Source of the DNA: Actinomyces sp.
GTDB lineage: Bacteria; Actinomycetota; Actinomycetes; Actinomycetales; Actinomycetaceae
Direction of reading: 5' to 3'
Assembly (NCBI RefSeq): GCF_030530635.1
Contig: NZ_JAUMUL010000046.1
Location: 1-29,158, forward strand
DNA: 29,158 nt
Below are positions 8,174 to 16,849 of this stretch, piece after piece. The notes beneath the pieces were generated by a model that saw only the letters and a list, made by a program, of their open reading frames with translations, was not told the origin of the DNA and searched no databases. Numbering within the stretch: the first letter of the stretch is position 1; every line of letters starts with the position of its first letter. A program made the translations under genes and the position numbers.

Positions 8174-8212
8174 GACTGCATTCGGCAATGAATGTACATG
8201 CAAGGAGGCATG

Positions 8213-9703
8213 ATGTCGTCGACCCTGGAGCATGCCGAGACCACGGCCCGTACCGTCCTGGAACTGGTGGGCGGAGCCGAGAATGTGCGCAGCGTGACCC
8301 ACTGCGCCACGCGCCTGCGCTTCGTCCTGGCGGATGTCACCCGGGCCGACCTCACGGCCCTGGCGCAGGTTGACGGCGTCCTGACCGCAATGAACGCCGG
8401 CGGACAGACGCAGGTGGTTGTAGGCCAACGCGTCCCGGAGGTGTATGAGGCGCTCATGGGCCTGGAAGGGGTCCACGCCCGTGCCGCCGGCGTCGGGAGC
8501 GAAGGCGCCGATGTCAATGCTCAGGCAGGTGGAGGCGCCTCAGATGGGGCGGGCCCGGATGCCGATCCGGGTGCGCAGCAGCCCCGTGGTATGGCCGCAG
8601 CCGTCGACGTGATCGCCTCGATCTTCACCCCATTGATCGTGGCCATGGCCGGGGCCGGCATGCTCAAGGGCCTGTGCATCCTGTCCATCACGCTCAGCTG
8701 GCTCACGGAGGATTCGGGTACTTACCGCATCCTGTATGCGGCCAGTGATGGCATCTTCCAGTTCCTGCCGATGTTCCTGGCCTACACCTCCGCCAAGAAG
8801 TTCAACGCGACCCCATTCGTCTCCATGGCGATCGCCGCAGCACTGGTCTATCCGGACACGGTGGCGGCCTATGAGGACGGTACCGCGCTCACCTTCCTGG
8901 GTGTCCCAGTGACGCTGGTGGCATACCGCTCCTCCGTGCTGCCGATCATCGTGGCCGTGTACGGGCAGTCCTGGTTGGAGCGATGGCTGCGCCGGATCGT
9001 GCCTGTGGCCATCCGTAACATCGTCATCCCGCTGGTCACGCTCATCGTCGTCGTCCCATTGACCTACCTGGCCATCGGCCCGGTGGCCACGGCGGTCGGA
9101 AATGGGCTCGCCGCCGGATATCAATCGCTCGTCTCCCTCAGTCCGATTGTCGCCGGCCTGCTGCTCGGCGCGATCTGGCCCCTGGCGGTCATGTTCGGAG
9201 TCCACTACGGCTTCGTTCCCATCGTCTTCCAGAACCTCGGCCTGTACGGGCGCGACACTCTGTTCACCATAACCGGCCCCAATAACATGGCGCAGGCGGG
9301 CGCCGCCTTCGGCGTCTTCCTGAAAACCCGAAACCGGGGACTCAAGGGCATCGCCGGCTCCTCCTCACTGTCCGCCGTGCTCGCCGGTGTCACCGAGCCG
9401 GCCATATACGGTGTCAACCTCAAATACCGGCGCCCCTTCATCATCGGCGCGATCTTCTCCGGGATCGCCGGCGCTATCGTCGCCGCCTCCGGTGCCGGGG
9501 CCTCGGCTCTGGTCTCCACCAGTCTGCTGACCATGCCCGCCTATGCGGGTGCCGGATTCGGCGGATTCGTGGTCGCGTGCGCGATCGCCTTCTTCGGGGC
9601 CGCGATCACCACCTACCTGGTCGGCTTCTCCGAGGCCATGGTGGAGGCCGCGGCGCCCCCGACGGGCGCCGGCTCTGGAGGCGAGCTGGTCCGAGAGCCC
9701 TGA
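8213..9703 (+). CDS. PTS sugar transporter, EIIBC, beta-glucoside/sucrose/trehalose family
   Basis: A 496-aa phosphotransferase permease. The EIIB domain (about residues 5-85) carries the phosphorylated cysteine, Cys31, in THCATRLRF. A ~40-aa Gly/Ala/Asp linker leads to the EIIC membrane domain (about 125-480), with about ten hydrophobic segments and the sugar-site motif GVTEPAIYGVN near residue 391. It imports and phosphorylates a sugar using phosphate from HPr through an EIIA. No EIIA domain is fused and none is encoded nearby, so an EIIA must act in trans. AAGGAGG at 8202-8208 sets the start; ATG 8213 is preferred to ATG 8210, and upstream ATGs at 8192 and 8198 lack a ribosome site. Subfamily substrate cannot be fixed. 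Confidence 0.9.
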   Translation: MSSTLEHAETTARTVLELVGGAENVRSVTHCATRLRFVLADVTRADLTALAQVDGVLTAMNAGGQTQVVVGQRVPEVYEALMGLEGVHARAAGVGSEGADVNAQAGGGASDGAGPDADPGAQQPRGMAAAVDVIASIFTPLIVAMAGAGMLKGLCILSITLSWLTEDSGTYRILYAASDGIFQFLPMFLAYTSAKKFNATPFVSMAIAAALVYPDTVAAYEDGTALTFLGVPVTLVAYRSSVLPIIVAVYGQSWLERWLRRIVPVAIRNIVIPLVTLIVVVPLTYLAIGPVATAVGNGLAAGYQSLVSLSPIVAGLLLGAIWPLAVMFGVHYGFVPIVFQNLGLYGRDTLFTITGPNNMAQAGAAFGVFLKTRNRGLKGIAGSSSLSAVLAGVTEPAIYGVNLKYRRPFIIGAIFSGIAGAIVAASGAGASALVSTSLLTMPAYAGAGFGGFVVACAIAFFGAAITTYLVGFSEAMVEAAAPPTGAGSGGELVREP

Positions 9704-9767
9704 AAGAGCCTTGAACACCCCAATCCAACCCATCTCCCAGGAGATGAACATGCTCAAAGGAGACGAC

Positions 9768-10688
9768 ATGCCTGCAAGCGTTGTGGTCATCGGGTCGATC
9801 AACCAGGATGTCACCGTCACCGTGGACCGCTTCCCCCAGCCGGGGGAGACCCTGCCCGCCCGCTCGCTCAGCTACCGCCTGGGCGGCAAGGGCGCTAACC
9901 AGGCCGCTGCGGCCGCCCACGCCGGTGCCCGTGCCCGTTTCATCGGGCGCGTCGGCTCCGACGCCGCCGGCCCGGCCCTGCGCGAGGAACTCGCCGGTCA
10001 CGGCGTCGACGTGACTGGCCTACTCGTGGACGAGGGGACCACCGGCTCCGCCTTCATCACCGTGTCCGCCACCGGTGAGAACACCATCCTCATCGACGCC
10101 GGCGCCAACGGCCGGGTCGACTCCGAGCAGGCGGCCCGGGCGGTGACCCCCGGGGAGGGGGACGTGGTTGTGCTTCAGGGTGAGATTCCCGCCGCGGCCA
10201 ATACCGCCGCCATCGCCTCCGCTCGCTACGCCGGGGCGACGACGATCCTCAACCTCGCACCGGTCTACGACATCGCCGCAGACGACCTGGCCGCGGTTGA
10301 CATCCTCGTAGTCAATGAGACCGAGGCCGGTCTGGTCCTCAGCCGCCCAGCCCCGAGCGGCGCCGAGGATGCTCTCGCCGTAGCCGCGCGTCTGGCCGAA
10401 CGCGGCCCGCGGCGCGTGTTGGTCACGCTCGGCGCCGCCGGTGCCGTCTGGTACGACGCCGTAGCCGACGGCGGTCCGCGGGGCGCCCACGTCGAGGCGG
10501 TCTCCGCGGGGCCGGTTGTGGACACCACCGGTGCGGGGGATGCCTGTGTGGGCGCGCTGGCTGCCGCCCTGGCGCTTGGGTTGAACTTTGAGCGGGCGGT
10601 GGTCGAGGCCATGCGGGCGGGGTCGACGGCGGTGCTCTCCGCGGGCGCGGCCGCCTCCTATGGCGCGATTTCGGCCATCGGGATCTGA
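9768..10688 (+). CDS. rbsK: Ribokinase-like PfkB-family sugar kinase
   Basis: A 306-aa PfkB-fold kinase that would phosphorylate ribose or a similar sugar with ATP in the cytoplasm. It shows the N-terminal GSINQD segment, the GGKGANQA sugar/lid motif near residue 39, an NLAPVYDI segment, the VNETEA segment, and the ATP/anion-hole motif DTTGAGD at 252-258 with catalytic Asp258. Length and motifs fit ribokinase closely. Start ATG 9768 has AAAGGAG with 5 nt spacing; earlier in-frame ATGs lack one. It lies 64 bp after the PTS gene and is probably cotranscribed. A PTS already phosphorylates its sugar, so the kinase may act on the pentose moiety of a hydrolysed glycoside, or on ribose from other routes such as the nucleoside-hydrolase-like enzyme at 23168-24169 (inference). 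Confidence 0.8.
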   Translation: MPASVVVIGSINQDVTVTVDRFPQPGETLPARSLSYRLGGKGANQAAAAAHAGARARFIGRVGSDAAGPALREELAGHGVDVTGLLVDEGTTGSAFITVSATGENTILIDAGANGRVDSEQAARAVTPGEGDVVVLQGEIPAAANTAAIASARYAGATTILNLAPVYDIAADDLAAVDILVVNETEAGLVLSRPAPSGAEDALAVAARLAERGPRRVLVTLGAAGAVWYDAVADGGPRGAHVEAVSAGPVVDTTGAGDACVGALAAALALGLNFERAVVEAMRAGSTAVLSAGAAASYGAISAIGI

Positions 10689-10744
10689 CTCGCTCCGGCA
10701 GGTCTGCGTCGTACGGATGCCCTGTTTTCGGTAGTGACGCATGG

Positions 10745-10773
10745 TTGACAGAAACACGATCAAGCGCCATACT
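10745..10773 (+). promoter_or_regulatory. Strong sigma-A promoter of the pentose-type operon
   Basis: A perfect -35 TTGACA at 10745-10750, a 17-bp spacer and a -10 CATACT at 10768-10773. The start point is expected near 10780, leaving a ~80-nt leader before GTG 10859. The spelling and spacing are the best in the window, and it precedes a nine-gene run on the same strand. Confidence 0.8.
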
Positions 10774-10778
10774 GTTAG

Positions 10779-10806
10779 TGACATTCGAGGATGAATGGAT
10801 ATGTCA
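10779..10806 (+). promoter_or_regulatory. Possible operator at the operon start point
   Basis: An inverted repeat TGACAT (10779-10784) and ATGTCA (10801-10806) with 16 bp between, covering the expected transcription start and early leader. The position suits repression by the SorC-family protein encoded at the end of the operon. Six-bp arms can occur by chance, so this is a candidate only. Confidence 0.35.
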
Positions 10807-10858
10807 ACGCTGGTGGGCCGGCCCTGACCCGCCACGTCAGAGCGAGGAGGCTCAAGCG

Positions 10859-11512
10859 GTGACGCGAATCAGACAGACACGTGATGGACGCCCCTGGGGC
10901 GGCGTTGTCAAGGCCGTAGTAGCGGTGGTGATACTCGCCATCTGCTTCCTTGGCACCACCTTCATGACGCCGAAGGAGGCCGAGGCCGTACTCACGGCCG
11001 GAGCGACGGACCCGGTTGCCTACGCCAACGAGCACTACGACTCCACCATCGCCTACATCAATGACACCGCCACCGATCTTGCGGCGCTGATAGAAGACCT
11101 CCAGGCCGACGAGGAGGCGACCAGCGAGGAACTCGGTAAGCGTGACGGCGAGGCCGCCTACACCTTCGCCGTGACCGCCACCGGCACCGTTCAGGAGGGC
11201 GGTTTCGGGCAGGTCGATCTCGCCGTCGACGGTGTCCCCGCCGGCGTCACCGTCTCCGTCCAGACGGGCCCCGCCGTCATGGGGACCGCTCTGCGAGACG
11301 TCACCGGTGAGGTCACCTTCGACATGTTCGAGAACCAGATCGACTATGCACAGGTGGGGCTGTCCCTGAATGAACCCCTCAAGAACGGAGTGCTCGCCGA
11401 CAACAACCTGGCCGCCATGATCGGCCAGAAGATCACGGTGGTCGGCGCCTTGGCCTACTCCGACCCCGCCCACGTCGTCATCACCCCAATCTCGATCAAG
11501 GCGGCGTCATGA
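10859..11512 (+). CDS. DUF2291 family exported or membrane-anchored protein
   Basis: A 217-aa protein with a basic N-terminus, one hydrophobic segment (about residues 16-33) and an extracytoplasmic domain. The stretch GTALRDVTGEVTFDMFENQI followed by DYAQVG, and the C-terminal VVITPISI, are hallmarks of DUF2291, a family repeatedly found beside ribose-type ABC importers. Its biochemical role is unknown; a helper or sensor for the importer is a guess. Some members are called lipoproteins, but here Cys29 sits in LAIC, a poor lipobox. The start is GTG 10859, with GAGGAGG at 10844-10850. The frame is open back to 10745, but a TTG there is the -35 box of the promoter, which argues against the longer form. 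The stop overlaps the next ATG. Confidence 0.8.
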   Translation: MTRIRQTRDGRPWGGVVKAVVAVVILAICFLGTTFMTPKEAEAVLTAGATDPVAYANEHYDSTIAYINDTATDLAALIEDLQADEEATSEELGKRDGEAAYTFAVTATGTVQEGGFGQVDLAVDGVPAGVTVSVQTGPAVMGTALRDVTGEVTFDMFENQIDYAQVGLSLNEPLKNGVLADNNLAAMIGQKITVVGALAYSDPAHVVITPISIKAAS

Positions 11513-13104
11513 CCGCGAGCGAGAACGCGCCCGTCGTCCTTGCCGGCCACGACATCACCAAGGCCTTCGGGGCCACGCACGCACTGCGCGGCGTCGACTT
11601 CGAGATTCACCGGGGTGAGGTGGTGGCCCTCATCGGAGAGAACGGGGCCGGCAAATCCACCCTGATGAAGATCCTCTCCGGAGTGCAGCCGCCGACCTCC
11701 GGCACAATCGAGCTCGACGGCGAGCCCATCACCTTCGCCGACCCCACCGACGCCGTGGCTCACGGCGTCGCCATCGTCCACCAGGAACTCAACCTGTGCC
11801 CCAACCTGTCGGTGGTGGACAACATCTTCCTGGGGCGTGAGCTCGTCTCGCCCACCGGTATCGCCCGTTCACGGCAGCGCGAGTGGGCCGTCGCGGCACT
11901 GGCCCGCCTGGAGGAGCCGATCGACCCCGACGCCCTCGTGGGCGACCTGCGCCTGGGGCAGCAGCAGCTCGTGGAGATCGCCCGCACCCTGGTGGAGGGG
12001 GCGCGCGTGCTCATCATGGATGAACCCACCTCCGCGCTGTCCGCCACCGAGGTCAAGGTGCTCTTCCGCATCATCCGGGAGCTGACCGCTGACGGCGTCG
12101 CCATCGTCTACATCTCCCACCACATGGACGAATGTCTGGAGATCGCAGACACCGCGGTCATCCTGCGCGACGGCCGACACGTGGCCACGGCGCCCATGGC
12201 GGACGTGGACCTGCCCTGGATCGTGAAGACCATGGCCGGACGCGACCAGTCCGACCTGTTCACCGCCATCACCTCCACGCCCGGCGAACCGATCCTGAAG
12301 ATAGAGAACCTGGTGGTGCCGGACCCGGCGAACCCGTCGCGCATCGCCGTCGACAATCTCTCGCTCACCGTGCGTGAGGGCGAGATCGTCGCCATCTACG
12401 GGCTCATGGGTGCCGGGCGCACCGAGCTGTTGGAGACGCTCGCCGGGCGGCACACCGCCGTCTCCGGTCGGATTCTGCTCGACGAGCGGGACGTCTCCCG
12501 CGCGCCCATCGGTGAGCGGATCGACGCCGGGCTCGTCCTGTCCCCGGAGGACCGGCAGGCCGACGGCATCGTCCAACTCATGAGCGTGGGGCGCAATATG
12601 AGCCTGGCCGCGTTGCGCGTGCTGACCCGCGGCGGACAGGTCAAGCGTAAACAGGAGGCCAAGGAGGTCAGGCACGGCATTGAGGCCGTGCGCATCAAGG
12701 CCGAGTCTCCGAACATCGGCATCACCTCCCTGTCCGGCGGCAATCAGCAGAAGGTCGTCATCGCCAAGACGCTGATGACCGCACCCCGCATGCTGCTCAT
12801 GGACGAGCCCACGCGCGGAATCGACATCGGCGCCAAGTCGGACATCTTCTCCACCATGGCCGAGGTGGCGGGAACCAGGGTCGGCGTCCTGTTCGCCACC
12901 TCCGAGCTGACCGAGGCGTTGGGCGCCTCCACCCGCCTGATCGTCATGGCCCGTGGACGCATCGTGGCCGACTTCGACCCGCGCACCACCACCCGTGACC
13001 AGGTCATGGCCGCGACCGGCGAACAGATAACCACTAAAGACGACTCGGCCGCGAGCGTAGACGACGCCGCGGCCAATCACGCGAAGGACGAGGACCGAGC
13101 ATGA
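11509..13104 (+). CDS. Ribose-type (CUT2) sugar ABC transporter ATPase
   Basis: A 531-aa double-domain ATPase of the RbsA/XylG class. Domain 1: Walker A GENGAGKS at 43-50, signature LRLGQQQ near 147, Walker B VLIMDEP near 167. Domain 2: degenerate Walker A GLMGAGRTEL, signature LSGGNQQK near 408, Walker B MLLMDEP near 428. An Asp/Ala-rich tail follows. It energises the permease encoded next. The start overlaps the DUF2291 stop (ATGA at 11509-11512) and its own stop overlaps the next start, so the three are tightly coupled. It is clearly a separate paralogue from the GguA-type ATPase at 218-1804. Family membership is certain; substrate is not. Confidence 0.92.
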   Translation: MTASENAPVVLAGHDITKAFGATHALRGVDFEIHRGEVVALIGENGAGKSTLMKILSGVQPPTSGTIELDGEPITFADPTDAVAHGVAIVHQELNLCPNLSVVDNIFLGRELVSPTGIARSRQREWAVAALARLEEPIDPDALVGDLRLGQQQLVEIARTLVEGARVLIMDEPTSALSATEVKVLFRIIRELTADGVAIVYISHHMDECLEIADTAVILRDGRHVATAPMADVDLPWIVKTMAGRDQSDLFTAITSTPGEPILKIENLVVPDPANPSRIAVDNLSLTVREGEIVAIYGLMGAGRTELLETLAGRHTAVSGRILLDERDVSRAPIGERIDAGLVLSPEDRQADGIVQLMSVGRNMSLAALRVLTRGGQVKRKQEAKEVRHGIEAVRIKAESPNIGITSLSGGNQQKVVIAKTLMTAPRMLLMDEPTRGIDIGAKSDIFSTMAEVAGTRVGVLFATSELTEALGASTRLIVMARGRIVADFDPRTTTRDQVMAATGEQITTKDDSAASVDDAAANHAKDEDRA

Positions 13105-14222
13105 CATCCGCATCCACTCAGAAATCCGGCCTGCGCATAGGCAATCGGAGCGTCGGCGAGTTCCTAATGGCGCAGCGCGCCTTCATCGCCCTGCTCGTAC
13201 TGATAATCATCTTCGCATCGCTGTCCGATTCCTTCCTCACCGCCACCAACCTGGTGACCATGACCAAACACGTCGCCTACAACGCGCTGCTCAGCCTGGG
13301 CATGCTGCTGGTCATCCTCACCGGGGGCATAGACCTGTCCATCGGCTCGATCGTCGGCCTGTCAGGAGTGATCGCCGGCGTCATGCTGAAAGGCATGCAC
13401 CTTTCGGTCTTCGACATCAATGCCTATCCCTCGGTGCTGGTAGTAGTCATAGTCGCCCTGGTGATGGGCGCCTGCGTCGGCGCGCTCAACGGGCTGGTGA
13501 TCACCAGGTTCAACGTCGCCCCCTTCATCGCCACCCTGGGCACCATGTATATGGCGCGCGGAGCGGCCCTGCTGATCTCCAAGGGCGCCACCTACCCCGA
13601 CTTGGCGGGCGAGGAGGCATTCGGCAACACCGGATTCTCTTTCTTGGGTGTTTCCCGGCCGCTCGGACTGCCCACCAGCGTGTGGTTGATGATCATCTTC
13701 GCGATCGTCGTCGCCCTGGTCGTTGCCCGCGCTCCCTTCGGCCGCTGGCTATACGCCGTCGGTGGCAATGAACGCGCTGCCGAACTGTCCGGCGTGCCCG
13801 TTAAACGCGTCAAGATGCGGGTGTACATGGTTTCCGGCTGCATGGCCGCGTTGGCCGGCCTCATTATCGCCTCCGAACTCACCGCCGCCGCGCCGGCCGC
13901 CGGTGAGACCTATGAGATGAACGCGATCGCCGCCGTCGTCATCGGCGGGGCCTCGCTCGCGGGCGGCCGTGGGGATGTCAAGGGTGCCCTGATCGGTGCC
14001 TTCGTCATCGGTTTCCTGAACGACGGTCTAGTGCTCGTGGGTGTGTCCTCGTTCTGGCAGACCTTCCTCAAGGGCCTGGTGATTGGCCTGGCCGTCATGC
14101 TCGATCAGGGGCAGCAGCGCCTCGAGCGCTCCCGCGCCGCCGCCCAGGCCGCGCAGGAGGTCAAACGGGAGGTCGCGCGTATGGAGCGGGCCGCAGCCGG
14201 TCCCGGCGGCGCCTCAACCTGA
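13101..14222 (+). CDS. Ribose-type (CUT2) sugar ABC transporter permease
   Basis: A 373-aa RbsC-family membrane permease. It shows the TGGIDLSIGSIVGLSG segment near residue 74, FNVAPFIATLGTMYMARG near 136, the cytoplasmic VGGNERAAELSGVPV loop near 216, and MNAIAAVVIGGASLAGGRG near 272, all classic for the family, with eight to ten hydrophobic segments. The C-terminal ~35 residues are a charged, Arg/Ala/Glu-rich tail, probably helical and cytoplasmic, longer than in RbsC. The start overlaps the ATPase stop by ATGA. It forms the membrane channel for the binding protein encoded 45 bp downstream. Confidence 0.92.
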   Translation: MTSASTQKSGLRIGNRSVGEFLMAQRAFIALLVLIIIFASLSDSFLTATNLVTMTKHVAYNALLSLGMLLVILTGGIDLSIGSIVGLSGVIAGVMLKGMHLSVFDINAYPSVLVVVIVALVMGACVGALNGLVITRFNVAPFIATLGTMYMARGAALLISKGATYPDLAGEEAFGNTGFSFLGVSRPLGLPTSVWLMIIFAIVVALVVARAPFGRWLYAVGGNERAAELSGVPVKRVKMRVYMVSGCMAALAGLIIASELTAAAPAAGETYEMNAIAAVVIGGASLAGGRGDVKGALIGAFVIGFLNDGLVLVGVSSFWQTFLKGLVIGLAVMLDQGQQRLERSRAAAQAAQEVKREVARMERAAAGPGGAST

Positions 14223-14267
14223 ACCCGGCGCACTGAGAAACCAGCGGAACAAGAAGCGGAACTCATC

Positions 14268-15272
14268 ATGACATCCAACAGCACCTCTTTCACTCCATCC
14301 GTGAACCGCATCCCTCGTCGCGCCGTGCTGCGGGCGGGCGCATTCGGAGCCATCACGATCCCGCTCCTGCCCTGTCTCGCGGCCTGCTCGCGCAGCGGCG
14401 AGGCCGACTATTTCGCGGTCATAACCCCCTCACATGACAACCCGTTCTTCAAGACGGAGGCCGAAGCGGCCGTCGCCGCCGCCCGAGAGCTCGGCTACAC
14501 GGCTGATGCCTTCTCCCACGACGACGACGTCAACACGCAGTCCGAGCTCTTCGACTCCGCGATATCCCGCGGCGCCGCGGCGATCATCGTGGACAATGCC
14601 GGCGCGGACTCCACCGAGGGCGCGGTCCGCAAAGCCGTGGAGGCGGGCATTCCCGTCTTCCTCATCGACCGCGAGATCAATACCGCCGGACTCGCCGCCG
14701 CGCAGATCGTCGCCAACAACTCCCAGGGCGCTGCTCTGGTCGCGCAGAAGCTGGCGGAGACGCTCCAGGGCGCGGGCCGTTACTACGAGCTCTTCGGCCG
14801 GGAGACGGACACCAATGCCCAGGTCAGGTCCACGGCCTTCCACTCCGTGCTCGACCAGTACCCGAACATGGAACTGGTCGCCACCGAAACCGCCAACTGG
14901 GACCAGCAGCTCGGCTACCAGAAGGTAGAGACCCTGCTGCAGCGCGACGCCGACGTCCAGGCGATCATCTGCGGCAACGACACCATGGCGGTCGGAGCCG
15001 TTGCCGCGGTGCAGCAGGCGGGCAAGACCGAAGACATTCTGGTGATCGGCTTCGACGGCTCCCCGGACGCGGTCAAGGCGATCAAGGAGGGCACGATGCT
15101 CGCCACCGGTATGCAGCCCGCCGTCCGCATTTCGCAGATGGCCGTGGAGCAGGCGGACGCGTACATCAAGAACGGTGAGACCGGCAAGAAGGAGAAGCAG
15201 CTCGTGGACTGCATCCTGATTGATGAGTCCAATGCCGACCGCTACACGCTCTTCGAACTCGAGGAGGCATGA
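14268..15272 (+). CDS. Sugar-binding lipoprotein of the ribose-type importer
   Basis: A 334-aa periplasmic-binding protein of the type 1 (RbsB-like) class. The N-terminus has a twin-arginine-like RR (residues 17-18), a hydrophobic stretch and a lipobox LAAC, with Cys40 as the lipid-anchored residue, as expected in a Gram-positive. The mature domain has the SHDNPFFKTEAEAA segment, a DREI stretch (compare DR in RbsB), CGNDTMAVGA, and VIGFDGSPDAV; these line the sugar pocket in the family. It captures the sugar outside the membrane for the 11509/13101 transporter. The upstream ribosome site (GAAGCGGAA) is weak for a protein usually made in excess. The kinase start lies 4 bp beyond the stop. Confidence 0.9.
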   Translation: MTSNSTSFTPSVNRIPRRAVLRAGAFGAITIPLLPCLAACSRSGEADYFAVITPSHDNPFFKTEAEAAVAAARELGYTADAFSHDDDVNTQSELFDSAISRGAAAIIVDNAGADSTEGAVRKAVEAGIPVFLIDREINTAGLAAAQIVANNSQGAALVAQKLAETLQGAGRYYELFGRETDTNAQVRSTAFHSVLDQYPNMELVATETANWDQQLGYQKVETLLQRDADVQAIICGNDTMAVGAVAAVQQAGKTEDILVIGFDGSPDAVKAIKEGTMLATGMQPAVRISQMAVEQADAYIKNGETGKKEKQLVDCILIDESNADRYTLFELEEA

Positions 15273-15276
15273 GCGC

Positions 15277-16746
15277 ATGAATAACGCGGCTTCGCGGGCA
15301 CAAGCGGGGAAGGCGATCCCCTACGTACTTGCCCTGGATGAGGGCACCACCAACGCGAAGGCCTTCGCCATCGCCCCCGACGGCTCGATCCTCGCCTCCG
15401 GTTCGGCCGCCGTGGCCGTCTCCTACCCGCGTCCCGGCTGGGTGGAGCAGGACGCCGACGCCGTCTGGGCCGCACAGTGTGCCGCCATCCGCGAGTGCCT
15501 GGCCGGGGTGGAAGGAACTCCTGCGGGCATCGCCATCTCCAACCAGCGCGAATCGGTGGTCGCCTGGGACGGTGCCACCGGCCGGGCGCTGGCCCCCATG
15601 CTCGGCTGGCAGGACTCGCGCACCGCCGAGTTCTGCGACTGGTTGCGTTCCCCGGAACGGGAGTTCGCCGTCGCCTCCACCACCGGCCTGAGCCTGGACC
15701 CGATGTTCTCCGCCCCCAAGCTGCGCTATCTGCTCGACCGGGTCGGCGCCGGCCCGGTGCGCGTGGGCACCGTGGACTCCTGGCTGGTCGGTCGCCTGAC
15801 CGGCCAGGCCGCTTACGTCATGGAGGCCGGCAACGCCTCCCGCACGCTACTGCTGGACCTGGCCACCCTCGACTGGTCGCCCGCCATGTGCGAACTGTTC
15901 GGCATCGATCGCGCCGTGCTTCCCGACGTCGTCGCCTCCAATGCCGACTTTGGCGCCACGGCGGGCCTCGACTTCCTGCCCGACGGCGTGCCGATCGTGG
16001 GCGTACTCGGCGACTCCCACGCCGCCCTGTTCGGCCACGGCTGCCGCACCACCGCCGAGGGCAAGGCCACCTACGGCACGGGCTCGTCGGTGATGATCCC
16101 CTCCGGCACGGACAGGGGTATCCGCAGGGGCGTTTCCACCACCCTGGCCTGGCTCACCGACACCCCCATGTACGGGCACGAGGGCAATATCGTCGCTTCC
16201 GGCACCGCCATGGACTGGACCGCCCGCCTGCTGAGCGTAAAGCCCGGCCGCGAACTGGACGAGCTGGCCGCCGGCGTGCCCGACTCCGGCGGCATCAGCC
16301 TGGTGCCCGCCTTCACCGGGCTGGGCGCCCCCTGGTGGGATCGCCGGGCCGTCGGCATCATCTCGGGCCTGACCGCCGGCGCCGGCCGCGGGCATCTCGC
16401 CCGCGCCGCCCTGGAGGCCGTCGCCCACCAGATCGCCGACGTCGTCGACGCCCTGGACACCTCCAGCCTGCAGATCATCCACGCCGACGGCGGCGCCACC
16501 GCCTCCCGCCTACTCATGCAGTGCCAGGCGGACCTGCTCGGCCGGGACGTCGTCGTGGCCGCCAACGCGGAGGTGTCTGCGCTGGGGGCCGCCCTCATGG
16601 GTTTCACCCGCCTGGGCTGGGAACCGCCCGCCGCCGCCCAGGAGGAGGGCCGCCGCTACCGTCCCGCGCTCGACGACGGCGCCCGCGCCGCCGCGCGCGC
16701 CGGGTGGCGCGAGGCCCTGGCCCGCTCCCGGGCGACGCCCGCCTGA
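15277..16746 (+). CDS. FGGY-family carbohydrate kinase, candidate apulose/ketopentose kinase
   Basis: A 489-aa FGGY kinase. The N-terminal domain has the phosphate-binding DEGTTNAK at 21-28 and GWVEQDADAVW soon after. The catalytic base is most likely Asp246 in GDSHAALFG. TYGTGSSVMI and the C-terminal ADGGATASRLLMQ are the ATP-domain signatures. The length is typical. GAGGAGG (15261-15267) inside the end of the previous gene places the start at ATG 15277. It sits between the importer and an isomerase, so a free sugar is likely isomerised and the ketose phosphorylated here. In the D-apiose route this would be apulose kinase. Xylulose, ribulose or erythrulose kinases are alternatives, because FGGY specificity cannot be read from motifs. 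Confidence 0.85.
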   Translation: MNNAASRAQAGKAIPYVLALDEGTTNAKAFAIAPDGSILASGSAAVAVSYPRPGWVEQDADAVWAAQCAAIRECLAGVEGTPAGIAISNQRESVVAWDGATGRALAPMLGWQDSRTAEFCDWLRSPEREFAVASTTGLSLDPMFSAPKLRYLLDRVGAGPVRVGTVDSWLVGRLTGQAAYVMEAGNASRTLLLDLATLDWSPAMCELFGIDRAVLPDVVASNADFGATAGLDFLPDGVPIVGVLGDSHAALFGHGCRTTAEGKATYGTGSSVMIPSGTDRGIRRGVSTTLAWLTDTPMYGHEGNIVASGTAMDWTARLLSVKPGRELDELAAGVPDSGGISLVPAFTGLGAPWWDRRAVGIISGLTAGAGRGHLARAALEAVAHQIADVVDALDTSSLQIIHADGGATASRLLMQCQADLLGRDVVVAANAEVSALGAALMGFTRLGWEPPAAAQEEGRRYRPALDDGARAAARAGWREALARSRATPA

Positions 16747-16749
16747 GCC

Positions 16750-16849
16750 GGCGCGGCCGCGCCGCCTTCCCAACCGGATCACCAACACGCAAATTCCGAC
16801 ACAGAAACACCGACACACCAACACAATCACGACTGGAGTTGAACCAATC
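16750..16849 (+). other. Palindrome and A/C-rich leader before the isomerase gene
   Basis: A 14-bp perfect palindrome GGCGCGGCCGCGCC (16750-16763) directly follows the kinase stop. From about 16776 to 16832 the strand is almost all A and C, with repeated ACAC words, very unlike the surrounding sequence and largely unable to fold. It leads to a weak ribosome site (GGAG) and ATG 16850. It may act as an unstructured translation enhancer. Confidence 0.45.

Noticed and set aside
7698..8212. Riboswitch or BglG-type antiterminator site before the PTS gene
   Set aside because: A good promoter lies only ~33 nt upstream of the start, leaving no room for such a leader, and no RAT-like sequence or competing terminator is visible.
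10745..10858. N-terminal extension of the DUF2291 protein from TTG 10745
   Set aside because: The TTG is part of a perfect -35 box with a -10 at 17 bp, there is no ribosome site, and the extension lacks signal or domain character. GTG 10859 has GAGGAGG.
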